A DNA stretch of 50,714 nucleotides from Candidatus Omnitrophota bacterium (GTDB taxonomy: Bacteria; Omnitrophota; Gorgyraeia; Velamenicoccales; Velamenicoccaceae), in assembly GCA_003451585.1 (NCBI GenBank), contig DMEU01000025.1:1-50714 (forward strand), written 5' to 3'. The notes below the pieces were generated by a model that saw nothing but the letters and a program-made list of their open reading frames with translations, searched no databases and had not been told where the DNA came from. Below are positions 1-8,362 of the stretch, in pieces. The first letter of the stretch is position 1, and each line of letters starts with the position of its first letter. The position numbers were made by a program, and so were the translations under genes.

Positions 1-75
1 TGGCTGCCCCGCTTGGACTCGAACCAAGATACTCAGATCCAGAATCTGATGTCCTACCGGTTAGACGACAGGGCA
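1..75 (-). tRNA. tRNA-Gln (CTG)
   Basis: Read on the minus strand it folds as a full cloverleaf. The acceptor arms are TGCCCTG and CGGGGCA, the discriminator is G, and CCA is encoded at positions 3-1. The anticodon stem TCAGA/TCTGA closes the loop TTCTGGA, which places CTG at the anticodon. It lies in the same direction as gltX. In bacteria without GlnRS this tRNA is charged with Glu and then amidated; neither GlnRS nor GatCAB is in the window, so the route cannot be decided here. Confidence 0.93.
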
Positions 76-105
76 ATATGCAGCTATATAAGGTTTACTT
101 CATTT

Positions 106-160
106 CATATTGCCCGTGTCGAGGCGCGATAACATCCTGCGCCGAGACCAGGGCAATATG
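106..160 (-). repeat. 55-nt inverted repeat in the tRNA-Gln leader
   Basis: The arms CATATTGCCC and GGGCAATATG (160-151 and 115-106) pair perfectly. Inside them GTC/GAC and GGCGC/GCGCC also pair across small internal loops. The 5' arm followed by TG is identical to the 12 bases spanning the start of the mature tRNA (80-69). The middle arm could therefore pair either with the upstream copy or with the tRNA's own 5' end. Confidence 0.7.
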
Positions 161-189
161 TTTATAATCTGACGTGCTCAATATTGTAA
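161..189 (-). promoter_or_regulatory. candidate promoter of tRNA-Gln
   Basis: The -35 is TTACAA (189-184), followed by a 17-base spacer and the -10 TATAAA (166-161). The expected start, near base 154, falls inside the first arm of the inverted repeat. This is a pattern match only. Confidence 0.4.
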
Positions 190-213
190 TATCCCGGCAT
201 GCTTCTGACAAGT

Positions 214-846
214 TTAATTTATTGGCTTTTCTAGCCCAGAAGGGCCCGGCTCATTAAATACCCGGATCAGCTCAAGCTGGAGGCGGCTGTTCTGGCTTCT
301 TAGGGCCTCATTCTCTTCCTGCAGCCTGGCATTCTCGGACCGCATGTAATCATTTTCGATCTGCGCGTTATTGCGCTCCAATAAGCTGTTTTCAAAATCC
401 TTGTTTTGTTTCTTTATAAAAGCGCCTTCCTTTGCCGCGGCCTCGCTTTTAGACCGCAGTTGAACCGCGATGTTTCTTAAGTCCGCGGTCTCCTGTCTTA
501 ATTGCATATTCTCGGCCCTCAATGCCTCTTTTTCGGGGTCATACCCGCCGCCGTTGATCTCAACTACGTGCAACGGTTCGGCCAAGTCCTCATCGCGCTT
601 CGAACTGATAGCATCCTTTATGATCTTATCCATGCTCCTTGCCGCCTCCTGCTGAGATCTGACAAGGTATTCCTCCAATTTTTGAACGTTCTCGGAAAGC
701 TCTGTATTTTGTTTCTTGAGCGCCGACAGGCGGCCGCCCAGACTGAGACCAAGGACAGAGATGACCATAAGAGAGATGACTAAAATAGTTTCATGCTCTT
801 TTATCTTCCTCAAAAGCCTGCCAAGATACTTATATTCGGACAACAT
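214..846 (-). CDS. membrane-anchored coiled-coil protein, unknown function
   Basis: About 210 residues. Residues ~20-40 form one hydrophobic segment (ILVISLMVISVLGLSLGG). After it comes a long charged region rich in Glu, Lys, Gln and Leu with heptad spacing, typical of a coiled coil interrupted near residues 85-105. I place the start at the ATG at 846 because GGAGG lies seven bases upstream; a GTG two codons earlier overlaps that ribosome-binding site. No enzymatic motif is visible. It could be a small envelope or division-type scaffold, but I do not recognise a family. It lies between tRNA-Gln and the small lipoprotein gene. Confidence 0.7.
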   Translation of the reverse strand: MLSEYKYLGRLLRKIKEHETILVISLMVISVLGLSLGGRLSALKKQNTELSENVQKLEEYLVRSQQEAARSMDKIIKDAISSKRDEDLAEPLHVVEINGGGYDPEKEALRAENMQLRQETADLRNIAVQLRSKSEAAAKEGAFIKKQNKDFENSLLERNNAQIENDYMRSENARLQEENEALRSQNSRLQLELIRVFNEPGPSGLEKPIN

Positions 847-980
847 AGTCACCCCTCCGGCAGCGCCAGGTAAAAATACTTTATCGGTTCATAGTGAAAA
901 ACAGGGATAAAGAAGGACGCGGAAAGGGAAAAGCCCATGGTGCATAGACGCCTATAAAGCATTGCAATGCCTGCGGCGAT

Positions 981-1127
981 TCACCACAAGTTATCTCTCA
1001 TCCACTTGTCGGCATTCATGATGTCACGGCCTACACCCTTGGCTGTTTCACAGCCTAAGAACATGGTGCATGCGGCGATGCAGATCAAGACAGCGATAAT
1101 GGATGATCTAAAACTGGATTTTTTCAT
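981..1127 (-). CDS. small entericidin-like lipoprotein (48 aa)
   Basis: The ATG at 1127 overlaps the gltX stop as ATGA, so translation is probably coupled. The product starts MKKSS, has a hydrophobic signal segment (SSIIAVLICIAACTMF), then a lipobox ending LGC at Cys26, then ETAKGVGRDI and a short amphipathic tail ending NLW. Small size, lipobox and the Cys-x-Thr..Gly-x-Gly-x-Asp-Ile pattern right after the cysteine are the hallmarks of the entericidin A/B family of outer-membrane lipoproteins. Entericidins were described as a toxin/antidote pair in enteric bacteria, but most family members have no tested role. Only one copy is present here. Confidence 0.75.
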   Translation of the reverse strand: MKKSSFRSSIIAVLICIAACTMFLGCETAKGVGRDIMNADKWMRDNLW

Positions 1128-2431
1128 CGAGGCTGATTTTTGAACGATCTGATGATACGATCTATTCTTTCTAAGGTCTTCTGCCGCCCTAAGGCTTCTA
1201 TGAACTCGAACATCCCTGGCCCCACGGTCTTGCCGGAAAGCGCCACACGCAGAGGGTGTATGAGATATTTTGTCGTCGTGCCAAGCTCTGCTACAGCCGA
1301 CCTGAACGCCTCCTCAATCGGCTGCACACTGAAATCAGAAAGCGCCTCGAATTTTTCCTTCAAAAAAGAGAACTCTCTTGTCAGGTCCTGTGAAAAGAAC
1401 TTTTCCCGCGCCGCGTCGTCGATCCCGACTTCTTGTACAAAGAACGGCCTTAAGGCCTCGCTTAACTCCTCTAAGGTCGTGGCGCGCTCACAGTATAATT
1501 TTAGTACATTTGAAATAGATTTACCATCAAAATTATCCGGTTCGATAAAACCCTTCTCCAAAAGAAAAGGCTTTAAGGAGGCGGCAAGCCTTTCAGGCGC
1601 GCATACCTTGATATATTGGGAGTTCAGCCACAACAGCTTGTCCATGTCAAAGGTCGCGGCTGTCTTATTTGCAGACATAATATCGAACTTCTTGACCGCA
1701 TCGATCAAAGAGATTATCTCCTGGTTATTGCCCGGCGACCAACCCAGAAGCATAAGGTAATTTACCAGCGCCTCCGGCAAGAACCCCATCCTGCGGTATT
1801 CGGTGATAGCTGTGGCGCCCGCCCTCTTTGACATACGGCCGCCGCCCTGCCCCAGGATCATCGGTATGTGGGCGAATTTCGGCAATTCAAACCCGAGCTC
1901 TTCGTAAAGTATCACCTGTTTGGGCGTGTTCGATATATGGTCGTCGCCGCGTATGATGTGCGATATCTTCATCTCCGCGTCGTCTATAACGCATGCGAAG
2001 TTATACGTCGGGGACTGGTCTGATTTGATAAGCACCTGATCCTTGATGAGGCTCGTATCGAACTGTATCTGGCCGTGGATCATATCGTCTATGCGGACCG
2101 TCTTGTGCGGCATCTTGGCTATAATAGCGCCTGAGCCATCGTCAGCCATATACGCTTTGCCTTCGTTCAACAGCTTCTTTGCATAAGAGAGGTAGACGTC
2201 AAACCGCTCGCTCTGGAAATGCAGCTCATCCCAGTTCAAGCCGAGCCATTGAAGGCTATCCAATATTTCATCCAGGAACTCCTTCTTGGAGCGCGCCTTA
2301 TCGGTATCTTCGATCCTTAAAACAAACTGCCCGCCCTGCGCGCGCGCGTAAAGCCAGTTAAAAAGGCATGTCCTGGCGCCGCCTATATGCAGATATCCCG
2401 TAGGGCTTGGTGCAAATCTAACTCGCATCAT
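1124..2431 (-). CDS. gltX: glutamyl-tRNA synthetase
   Basis: Class I aminoacyl-tRNA synthetase of 435 residues that charges tRNA with glutamate in the cytoplasm. The N-terminus RVRFAPSPTGYLHIGGAR contains the HIGH-type motif, and the KMSKS-type motif appears as RMSKRAG near residue 200. The C-terminal half is the helical anticodon-binding region and is slightly shorter than the usual ~470-490 residues. Two consecutive ATGs are possible starts (2431 and 2428); GAGG just upstream fits the second better. It follows korC after 42 bases, and its stop overlaps the small lipoprotein gene. Whether it also charges tRNA-Gln cannot be read from the sequence. Confidence 0.96.
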   Translation of the reverse strand: MMRVRFAPSPTGYLHIGGARTCLFNWLYARAQGGQFVLRIEDTDKARSKKEFLDEILDSLQWLGLNWDELHFQSERFDVYLSYAKKLLNEGKAYMADDGSGAIIAKMPHKTVRIDDMIHGQIQFDTSLIKDQVLIKSDQSPTYNFACVIDDAEMKISHIIRGDDHISNTPKQVILYEELGFELPKFAHIPMILGQGGGRMSKRAGATAITEYRRMGFLPEALVNYLMLLGWSPGNNQEIISLIDAVKKFDIMSANKTAATFDMDKLLWLNSQYIKVCAPERLAASLKPFLLEKGFIEPDNFDGKSISNVLKLYCERATTLEELSEALRPFFVQEVGIDDAAREKFFSQDLTREFSFLKEKFEALSDFSVQPIEEAFRSAVAELGTTTKYLIHPLRVALSGKTVGPGMFEFIEALGRQKTLERIDRIIRSFKNQPR

Positions 2432-2473
2432 ATCCTCTTCTCTTCCCCTTCGAACTCTTCCTTATCACACCGC

Positions 2474-3019
2474 CTATTGGCTTTTTTTCTGCGCCCAGAA
2501 AAATCCATCCTCGAGCGCCCGCTTATTTATGGCGATAAGTTTTTCCCTGTGGGCCAGCACCTCTTCGATGGACCTTTCCATCGTCTTTAACGATATTATC
2601 TTTTTATTAGCCAGATACACGCCTATGGCTATCGTGTTCGCGACTTTTTCAAGCCCCAATTTCGAGGCCATCTCCGTCAAAGGCACATTGACCACCTCCA
2701 GCCTGCGCGACGTTGCCTTGCAGAGGGCCAAAGAAGAATTTACCAGGAGCAACCCGTTATTGCGGATGGAGTTCTTGAATTTCTTTAAGGAAGGTTCGTT
2801 CAAGGCGATCAGCGTATCGGCCTTTTCAAAAGCCGGAGAGGCTATCTCTTTATCTGATATGATTACCCTGCAATGCGCGGTACCTCCGCGCACTTCGGCG
2901 CCGTACGACGGAAGCCAGGTGACGAATCTCCCCTCGCGCATAGCCGAAAGCGCAAGTATCTTACCCATGGCCATAATGCCCTGGCCTCCAAACCCGGCAC
3001 AAATAATTTTTTCCGTCAT
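2474..3019 (-). CDS. korC: 2-oxoacid:ferredoxin oxidoreductase, gamma subunit
   Basis: A 181-residue subunit of the CoA-dependent 2-oxoacid:ferredoxin oxidoreductase. The N-terminus IICAGFGGQGIMAMGKILA is the family signature, and the patterns YGAEVRGGTAHCRV and ADTLIALN are also typical. It overlaps korB by four bases (ATGA). The order korD-korA-korB-korC matches four-subunit KorDABC/OorDABC enzymes, which oxidise or, with reduced ferredoxin, synthesise 2-oxoglutarate. The substrate could also be pyruvate or a branched-chain oxoacid; sequence inspection alone does not settle it. Confidence 0.92.
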   Translation of the reverse strand: MTEKIICAGFGGQGIMAMGKILALSAMREGRFVTWLPSYGAEVRGGTAHCRVIISDKEIASPAFEKADTLIALNEPSLKKFKNSIRNNGLLLVNSSLALCKATSRRLEVVNVPLTEMASKLGLEKVANTIAIGVYLANKKIISLKTMERSIEEVLAHREKLIAINKRALEDGFFWAQKKSQ

Positions 3020-3744
3020 TTGAGTTTGCCTAATTTAAAATATTGCGACATCACTTCTTCTATCCACCTGACAGACTCCTGAGGGGTCTTGTCCCAGTAT
3101 GTCGGGCACATAGAAAGCACTTCCACTATCGAAAATCCTTTATTCTGGATCTGGTTTTCAAATGCCTGCTTTATGGCCCTCTTGGTATTCAACACCTCTT
3201 TTGGATTGCTAAGCGAAGTACGCTCGGCGGAATAAACGCCGTCCAAAAGCGCCAGCATCTCGGATATTCTTAAAGGATAGCCGGCGAGCTTCGCGTCGCG
3301 GCCCAGCGGTGTAGTGGCCGTCTTTTGGGACAATAATGTTGTAGGCGCCATCTGGCCGCCGGTCATCCCGTAAACCGCGTTATTGACGAATATCACGGTC
3401 AGGTTCTCGCCGCGGTTTGCCGCGTGTATCGTCTCGGCTGTGCCTATGGCCGCAAGGTCCCCGTCGCCCTGATATGTAAATACGACCTTATCCGGCCCGA
3501 CGCGTTTAATGGCGGTGGCAACGGCCAAGGCCCGGCCGTGCGCGCTCTCCGCGCAGTCAAACTTCCAATAATCATATGCTATCACCGCGCAACCTACTGG
3601 CGCTACCGCTATAGTTTTTTCGCGCACAGCCAGCTCATCTATTACCTCTGCCACGATACGGTGTAAAATGCCGTGGCCGCAACCCGCGCAGTAATGGGTC
3701 GCTACATCGTATAAAGACTCGGGTCGTTTATAAGTTTTAGCCAT
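3016..3744 (-). CDS. korB: 2-oxoacid:ferredoxin oxidoreductase, beta (TPP-binding) subunit
   Basis: 242 residues. It carries the thiamine-diphosphate motif GDGDLAAIGTAETIHAANRG followed by NNAVYGMTGGQMAPTT, and the N-terminal HYCAGCGHGI of this subunit family. It binds TPP-Mg and, with KorA, decarboxylates the 2-oxoacid and passes electrons to ferredoxin. It starts about 30 bases after korA and overlaps korC. The length and the lack of an iron-sulfur domain fit the short, KorB-like form with the ferredoxin carried separately by korD. Confidence 0.94.
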   Translation of the reverse strand: MAKTYKRPESLYDVATHYCAGCGHGILHRIVAEVIDELAVREKTIAVAPVGCAVIAYDYWKFDCAESAHGRALAVATAIKRVGPDKVVFTYQGDGDLAAIGTAETIHAANRGENLTVIFVNNAVYGMTGGQMAPTTLLSQKTATTPLGRDAKLAGYPLRISEMLALLDGVYSAERTSLSNPKEVLNTKRAIKQAFENQIQNKGFSIVEVLSMCPTYWDKTPQESVRWIEEVMSQYFKLGKLK

Positions 3745-3775
3745 TTGATATTTAAATTTATTTTGAGCCTTGTGC

Positions 3776-4840
3776 TTAGCGCTTTGAGTTTAACGCTTTC
3801 AATATTTCCCGTTCTATCTGTTTTTCGGTAGGCACGCCGCCTCCTGAACGGCCGTAAAAATCAACCTTTACGCCTTTGCCCACCGCAAGCCTAACATCCT
3901 CGACCATCTGGCCGTAGGACATCTCTATGGCTAAAAACTTCTTTACCTTTTTAGAAAGCTCTTCCAACTCTTCAGTTGGAAAAGGCCAAAGCGTGACAGG
4001 GCGAAAGAGCCCTATTTTTTTGCCCTGCTTTCTTAGTTCCTCGACCACTGCGCCGGCTATACGGCTCATCGAACCATATGCCACTACTACGAGCTTTGCA
4101 TCATCTAGGAACTTGCCTTCAAAACGAACCTCTTTTGATGCTATACGGCGGTAATTTTTCTGCAGGGCCAGATTGTGTTTCTCCACGTCGCCCAACCTGA
4201 TATAAAGCGACTGGACTATATTCGGTTTTCTGCCCGAGGCACCTGTCAACGCCCATGGCTTATCTATCTTTTCAACAGGCCTGTCTGGGTCACAGAGTTC
4301 CAGTGGCTCCATCATCTGCCCCAAAAGGCCGTCGGATAATATCATCGAGGCGATGCGGTAACGGTCGGACAGGCTAAAGGCCAACATCGTCAGGTCATAC
4401 GACTCCTGGACACTCGCAGGTGCCAAGACTATTAAGCGATAATCTCCGTGCCCTCCGCCTTTTGTAGCCTGGAAATAGTCCGACTGCGCGGGCCATATAT
4501 TTCCCAGGCCCGGGCCGGCACGCATGACATTTATAATTACCGCGGGCAATTGTGCGCCGGATATGTAAGAGATGCCCTCCTGTTTTAAACTTATGCCGGG
4601 CGATGAGGAACTGGTCATAGAGCGCACACCCGACGCTGATGCGCCGAATACCATGTTTATGGCCGCCAGCTCCGATTCCGACTGGATAAAGATACCGCCG
4701 CGCCGCGGCAATTCCTGCGCCATGTAGGCGGTAAGCTCATTCTGCGGGGTAATGGGGTAGCCTGCATAAAATCTGCACCCGGCGGCTATCGCTGCCTCGC
4801 CCATGGCCTCATTACCGCTCATCAGAATTTTTTTCTTCAT
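3776..4840 (-). CDS. korA: 2-oxoacid:ferredoxin oxidoreductase, alpha subunit
   Basis: 354 residues. The N-terminus MSGNEAMGEAAIAAGCRFYA followed by GYPITPQNELTAYMA is the pyrimidine-binding signature of the alpha subunit. A C-terminal transketolase-like domain begins around residue 240 (VVVAYGSMSRIAGAVVEELR). It forms the catalytic heterotetramer with KorB, KorC and the ferredoxin KorD. korD ends four bases before the korA start, so all four genes are one transcript. Absence of the gamma domain from this chain fits the four-subunit type. Confidence 0.94.
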   Translation of the reverse strand: MKKKILMSGNEAMGEAAIAAGCRFYAGYPITPQNELTAYMAQELPRRGGIFIQSESELAAINMVFGASASGVRSMTSSSSPGISLKQEGISYISGAQLPAVIINVMRAGPGLGNIWPAQSDYFQATKGGGHGDYRLIVLAPASVQESYDLTMLAFSLSDRYRIASMILSDGLLGQMMEPLELCDPDRPVEKIDKPWALTGASGRKPNIVQSLYIRLGDVEKHNLALQKNYRRIASKEVRFEGKFLDDAKLVVVAYGSMSRIAGAVVEELRKQGKKIGLFRPVTLWPFPTEELEELSKKVKKFLAIEMSYGQMVEDVRLAVGKGVKVDFYGRSGGGVPTEKQIEREILKALNSKR

Positions 4841-4843
4841 ACT

Positions 4844-5047
4844 TTATCCTTCTATCTCGAGTGCGGCATCCGGGCACATGATGAAACAAAATCCGCAGCC
4901 CGTGCAGTTAGACTCATCTATCGCCATCGCCGTATAGATACCGGCCTCATTGAGCTTGTCCTCTAACTTCAAATTTTTCTTAGGGCAGTAGACGACGCAC
5001 AGGTTACAGCCTTTACACCGTTTTTTATTTATCTTTACCTTGGCCAT
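4844..5047 (-). CDS. korD: 2-oxoacid:ferredoxin oxidoreductase, delta subunit (2[4Fe-4S] ferredoxin)
   Basis: A 67-residue bacterial-type ferredoxin with two CxxCxxCxxxCP cluster motifs: CKGCNLCVVYCP near residues 11-22 and CTGCGFCFIMCP near 49-60. It is first in the kor operon, 20 bases after dxs, and carries electrons out of the KorAB active site. This composition is typical of strict anaerobes or microaerophiles. Confidence 0.93.
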   Translation of the reverse strand: MAKVKINKKRCKGCNLCVVYCPKKNLKLEDKLNEAGIYTAMAIDESNCTGCGFCFIMCPDAALEIEG

Positions 5048-5067
5048 TTTCTATATTTTCTTGCGGC

Positions 5068-6945
5068 TTATTTATGCAAGAGCTCTTTTACGCTCTCAGC
5101 TATTTGGCGCGCTGTCAGGCCGTACCTCTCAAGCAGCGCCTTCCTCTTATCAAATGTGATGAATTCAGAAGGAAGCCCCAACAGCTTTACCGGCTTTGGC
5201 TTCTTCCCGCACGAATCCAAGAGCTCAAGGACCGCGCTCCCGAACCCGCCCTTCAAAACCCCTTCTTCTACGGTCACGATAGCCGGGTAGCGGTGATAAA
5301 TATCCAAAATAAGCGCCTCATCCAGCGGTTTTATAAAACGCGCGTTGACAACAGCTGCATGTATGTGCAGGCCTTCTAATACCTGGGCCGCATCCAAACA
5401 AGGATGCACCATGCTTCCTACCGCGAGTAAGACTACGTCTGACCCCTCTTTTAATACCTCTGCCCTGCCCATCCTTACCTGGGTAAAAGCATACTGTTCC
5501 GGGCGCACAAGCGCTATATCCCTGGGGTAACGGATGGCCGCGGGAGACTCGAGGGTTTGGACAAACTCCATCATCGCTTCAAGATCATCCTTATCCGCCG
5601 GAGCCATGACGGTTATGTTCGGCAATGGGCGCAAATACGCCATATCAAAAATACCGTGATGCGTCGGGCCGTCCTCCCCTACTATACCGGCGCGGTCGAT
5701 GCAAAGGACCACGCCCAAATTCTGCAAACACATCTCTTCGGCGATCTGATCATATGCGCGCTGTAAAAAAGTGGAATACACCGCGACATACGGCTTCAGG
5801 CCTCCGCGCGCCAGGCCGGCGGCAAAACCAACGGCGTGCTGTTCGGCTATGCCTACGTCAAAGAACCTGTCCGGGAACTTTGCCGCAAAACAATCCAGGC
5901 CAGTACCCTCAGGCATGGCCGCGGTTATCGCTACAATATCCCTGTTTTTTTCCGCCAGCTCCACAAGCTTGATACCAAAAGCTCCCGTAAAACTCAGGCG
6001 GGCCGGTTCGGCTGGGGCCTCAACCTCTCCGCTGACCACATCAAAACACGGTGTGCCATGAAACTTTACCGGGGCCTTTTCCGCCGGCTCAAAACCCTTG
6101 CCTTTTTTAGTGACTACGTGGAGGAGTACCGGGCCGCGCAAAAGAGAAATATTTTTAAGGGTGTCCGTAAGGAGGCCTATGTTATGCCCGTCTAACGGGC
6201 CGAAATATTTGAATCCCATCTCCTCGAAAAAGATACCGGGAATGATCAAACCTTTAAGCAATTCTTCAAATCTATCTACGAGCCTCAAGAGGCGCGGGCC
6301 TATACGCGGCAGGCGCTGTTTTAAAAAGGCGTCGCGCGCCTCTTTAAAACGGTTGAATATCGGCTTTGAGATGATCTTGTTCAAATAAATGCTTAGCGCG
6401 CCTACGCTGGGCGCGATCGCGAGGTCGTTGGAATTAAGGATGACTAAGATGTCTTCGCCTATGTGCCCTGCGTGGTTTAACGCCTCAAAACACATGCCGC
6501 CCGTCAACGCGCCGTCGCCAACAATAGCCACGATCTTTTCTTGCGTCCCTCTTATCCTACGGGCCGCCGCCTTACCTAATGCCAAAGAGACCGCAGTCGA
6601 GCTATGGCCGGTACTGAAAGGGTCGTAAACGGACTCCTGCTTTGAAGGGAAGCCGCTGATACCGTCTTTCTGGCGCAAAGTATCAAAACGCTCGTTCCTG
6701 CCGGTCAGTATCTTATGCGCGTATGCCTGGTGCCCAACATCCCATACTATTGTGTCCTGCGGCGCGTTGAAACAATAGTGGACGGCCACCGCCAACTCCA
6801 CTACCCCGAGGCTTGAGGCAAGGTGCCCCCCGGTCTTGGAGACCACGTTGATAATGCGCTGTCTCACCTCTGCGGCAAGATCAGGCAATTTTTCAACAGT
6901 GAGTTTTTTTAAGTCTTGCGGGGTTTTTATATTTTCTAAAAGCAT
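5068..6945 (-). CDS. dxs: 1-deoxy-D-xylulose-5-phosphate synthase
   Basis: 625 residues, full length. This TPP enzyme condenses pyruvate and glyceraldehyde 3-phosphate, the first step of the MEP isoprenoid pathway, and also feeds thiamine and pyridoxal synthesis. Visible motifs are VWDVGHQAYAHKILTGR, the TPP motif GDGALTGGMCFEALNHAG ending in ILNSN, and DRAGIVGEDGPTHHGIFD of the pyrimidine domain. The usual ILNDN is ILNSN here; the metal-binding final Asn is kept. It sits between xseB and korD with short gaps, an order where xseA-xseB and dxs are often neighbours. Confidence 0.97.
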   Translation of the reverse strand: MLLENIKTPQDLKKLTVEKLPDLAAEVRQRIINVVSKTGGHLASSLGVVELAVAVHYCFNAPQDTIVWDVGHQAYAHKILTGRNERFDTLRQKDGISGFPSKQESVYDPFSTGHSSTAVSLALGKAAARRIRGTQEKIVAIVGDGALTGGMCFEALNHAGHIGEDILVILNSNDLAIAPSVGALSIYLNKIISKPIFNRFKEARDAFLKQRLPRIGPRLLRLVDRFEELLKGLIIPGIFFEEMGFKYFGPLDGHNIGLLTDTLKNISLLRGPVLLHVVTKKGKGFEPAEKAPVKFHGTPCFDVVSGEVEAPAEPARLSFTGAFGIKLVELAEKNRDIVAITAAMPEGTGLDCFAAKFPDRFFDVGIAEQHAVGFAAGLARGGLKPYVAVYSTFLQRAYDQIAEEMCLQNLGVVLCIDRAGIVGEDGPTHHGIFDMAYLRPLPNITVMAPADKDDLEAMMEFVQTLESPAAIRYPRDIALVRPEQYAFTQVRMGRAEVLKEGSDVVLLAVGSMVHPCLDAAQVLEGLHIHAAVVNARFIKPLDEALILDIYHRYPAIVTVEEGVLKGGFGSAVLELLDSCGKKPKPVKLLGLPSEFITFDKRKALLERYGLTARQIAESVKELLHK

Positions 6946-6974
6946 GCTTTTAAATTGACGAACAATACTACTTA

Positions 6975-7199
6975 CTACTCGTTATTTTCCTTCTCAAAAG
7001 GCTTTATCTTCACTTTCCCGTCCTTGGTTTTAGAGATAACTTCGATCTTCTTCCTCATCGAATCCAGGGACTTGATGCATGAATCCGCCAGTTTCACCCC
7101 GTCCTCGAATTTTTCAATCGATTTCTCAAGCGAGATCTTCTCCGAATGCAGGTCCTCTACGATCTTTTCAAGCTTCTTTAAATTCTCTTCAAAACCCAT
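6975..7199 (-). CDS. xseB: exodeoxyribonuclease VII small subunit
   Basis: 74 residues, all helical. The pattern FEENLKKLEKIVEDLHSEKI followed by SLEKSIEKFEDGVKLADSC is the XseB signature. It forms, with XseA, a single-strand-specific exonuclease. It lies 29 bases downstream of xseA and 29 bases upstream of dxs. Confidence 0.93.
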   Translation of the reverse strand: MGFEENLKKLEKIVEDLHSEKISLEKSIEKFEDGVKLADSCIKSLDSMRKKIEVISKTKDGKVKIKPFEKENNE

Positions 7200-7228
7200 G
7201 GTCTACCCCCGCTTTTTATTATACCACG

Positions 7229-8362
7229 CTAGAAGGTTTCCAGCACTTCACTGACAAATTCACCGCGAGAAAGCCTCGTCCTTATCTTATCGCCTTTCCT
7301 CAAATCCCCGGCAGAGTAGAGCGCTTTATTTTGGCCGGACAGCGATGTTATGCTATAACCTCTTTTTAAGATGGCCAGGGGGCTCAAAGACTCCAGCCTG
7401 TCAATCAGGCCTTTTATTTTAATATCTTCCCGCGCCATCCTCTGGCTGACCGCGCGCGAGAGCCCATGGAACAGGTCATCTACGCGCTGCATATGCTGCG
7501 GCACGATATCCGACAGGCTGCGCCACAAGGCCAAGGTCAGGCTTTCGATCTTATCGTAGAGCTCAGACCGCGCCGGTAGCACTATCTCGGCCGCGGCTGA
7601 CGGGGTAGGCGCCCTGCGGTCTGCCACAAAATCAGCTATCGTATAATCCGTCTCGTGGCCGATGGCGGATATCACCGGTATTTTTGAATTAAAGATCGCG
7701 CGCGCCACCGCCTCTTCGTTAAAACACCACAGGTCCTCTAAGGATCCTCCTCCTCGCGCAAGAATGATCACATCTACATTGCCCAGCGCGTTGAAGTCCT
7801 CTATAGCGGCTACCACTTCAACCTTTGCCTCATCTCCCTGCACCCGCACAGGATTGATGATCACATGGTGGCCGGGGAAACGCCTGTCCAAAACATGCAG
7901 AATGTCGCGTATAACTGCACCCGTCGGAGAAGTCACTACGCCTATCACACCGGGGAGAAAAGGCAACGGCTTCTTCCGCGACTCTTCAAATAAACCTTCC
8001 TTTGCCAGCTTCTCTTTCAATTGCTCAAAAGCCAGCTGCAGGGACCCCTTGCCTTGGGGCTCGGCTGTATCGACATAAAGCTGATACTGGCCGTCACGCT
8101 CATAAACACCTATCCTGCCGCCGCAGGTGACCTTCATGCCGTCTGCCAGCGCGAACTTAACGCGGCCTGCAGACTGGCGGAACAATACACACTTAAGCGA
8201 ACTCGCCGCATCCTTTAGGCTGAAATAGCTGTGGCCTGAGGACGGCTGGCGCAAGTTGGAGATCTCGCCTTCCACGAGAACATCCACAAAGATGTTCTCT
8301 AAGACCTCCTTTATGTCGTGCGTGAGCTCGCTAACAGTCCAGATCTTGGGAGTCTTTAACAT
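7229..8362 (-). CDS. xseA: exodeoxyribonuclease VII large subunit
   Basis: 377 residues. An N-terminal OB-fold spans about 1-100 (VLVEGEISNLRQPSSGHSYF, typical). The catalytic domain follows with GVVTSPTGAVIRDILHVLDR, IILARGGGSLEDLWCFNEE and ISAIGHETDYTIADFVADRR with PTPSAA. The C-terminal coiled coil is shorter than in E. coli XseA (about 456 residues), common outside Proteobacteria. It overlaps the end of ymdB by 32 bases; AGGG precedes the ATG. Confidence 0.96.
   Translation of the reverse strand: MLKTPKIWTVSELTHDIKEVLENIFVDVLVEGEISNLRQPSSGHSYFSLKDAASSLKCVLFRQSAGRVKFALADGMKVTCGGRIGVYERDGQYQLYVDTAEPQGKGSLQLAFEQLKEKLAKEGLFEESRKKPLPFLPGVIGVVTSPTGAVIRDILHVLDRRFPGHHVIINPVRVQGDEAKVEVVAAIEDFNALGNVDVIILARGGGSLEDLWCFNEEAVARAIFNSKIPVISAIGHETDYTIADFVADRRAPTPSAAAEIVLPARSELYDKIESLTLALWRSLSDIVPQHMQRVDDLFHGLSRAVSQRMAREDIKIKGLIDRLESLSPLAILKRGYSITSLSGQNKALYSAGDLRKGDKIRTRLSRGEFVSEVLETF

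Noticed and set aside
3016..3744. Pyruvate:ferredoxin oxidoreductase as the specific identity of the kor genes
   Set aside because: Subunit order fits the Kor/Oor type and nothing seen in the sequence favours pyruvate; left as a 2-oxoacid enzyme.
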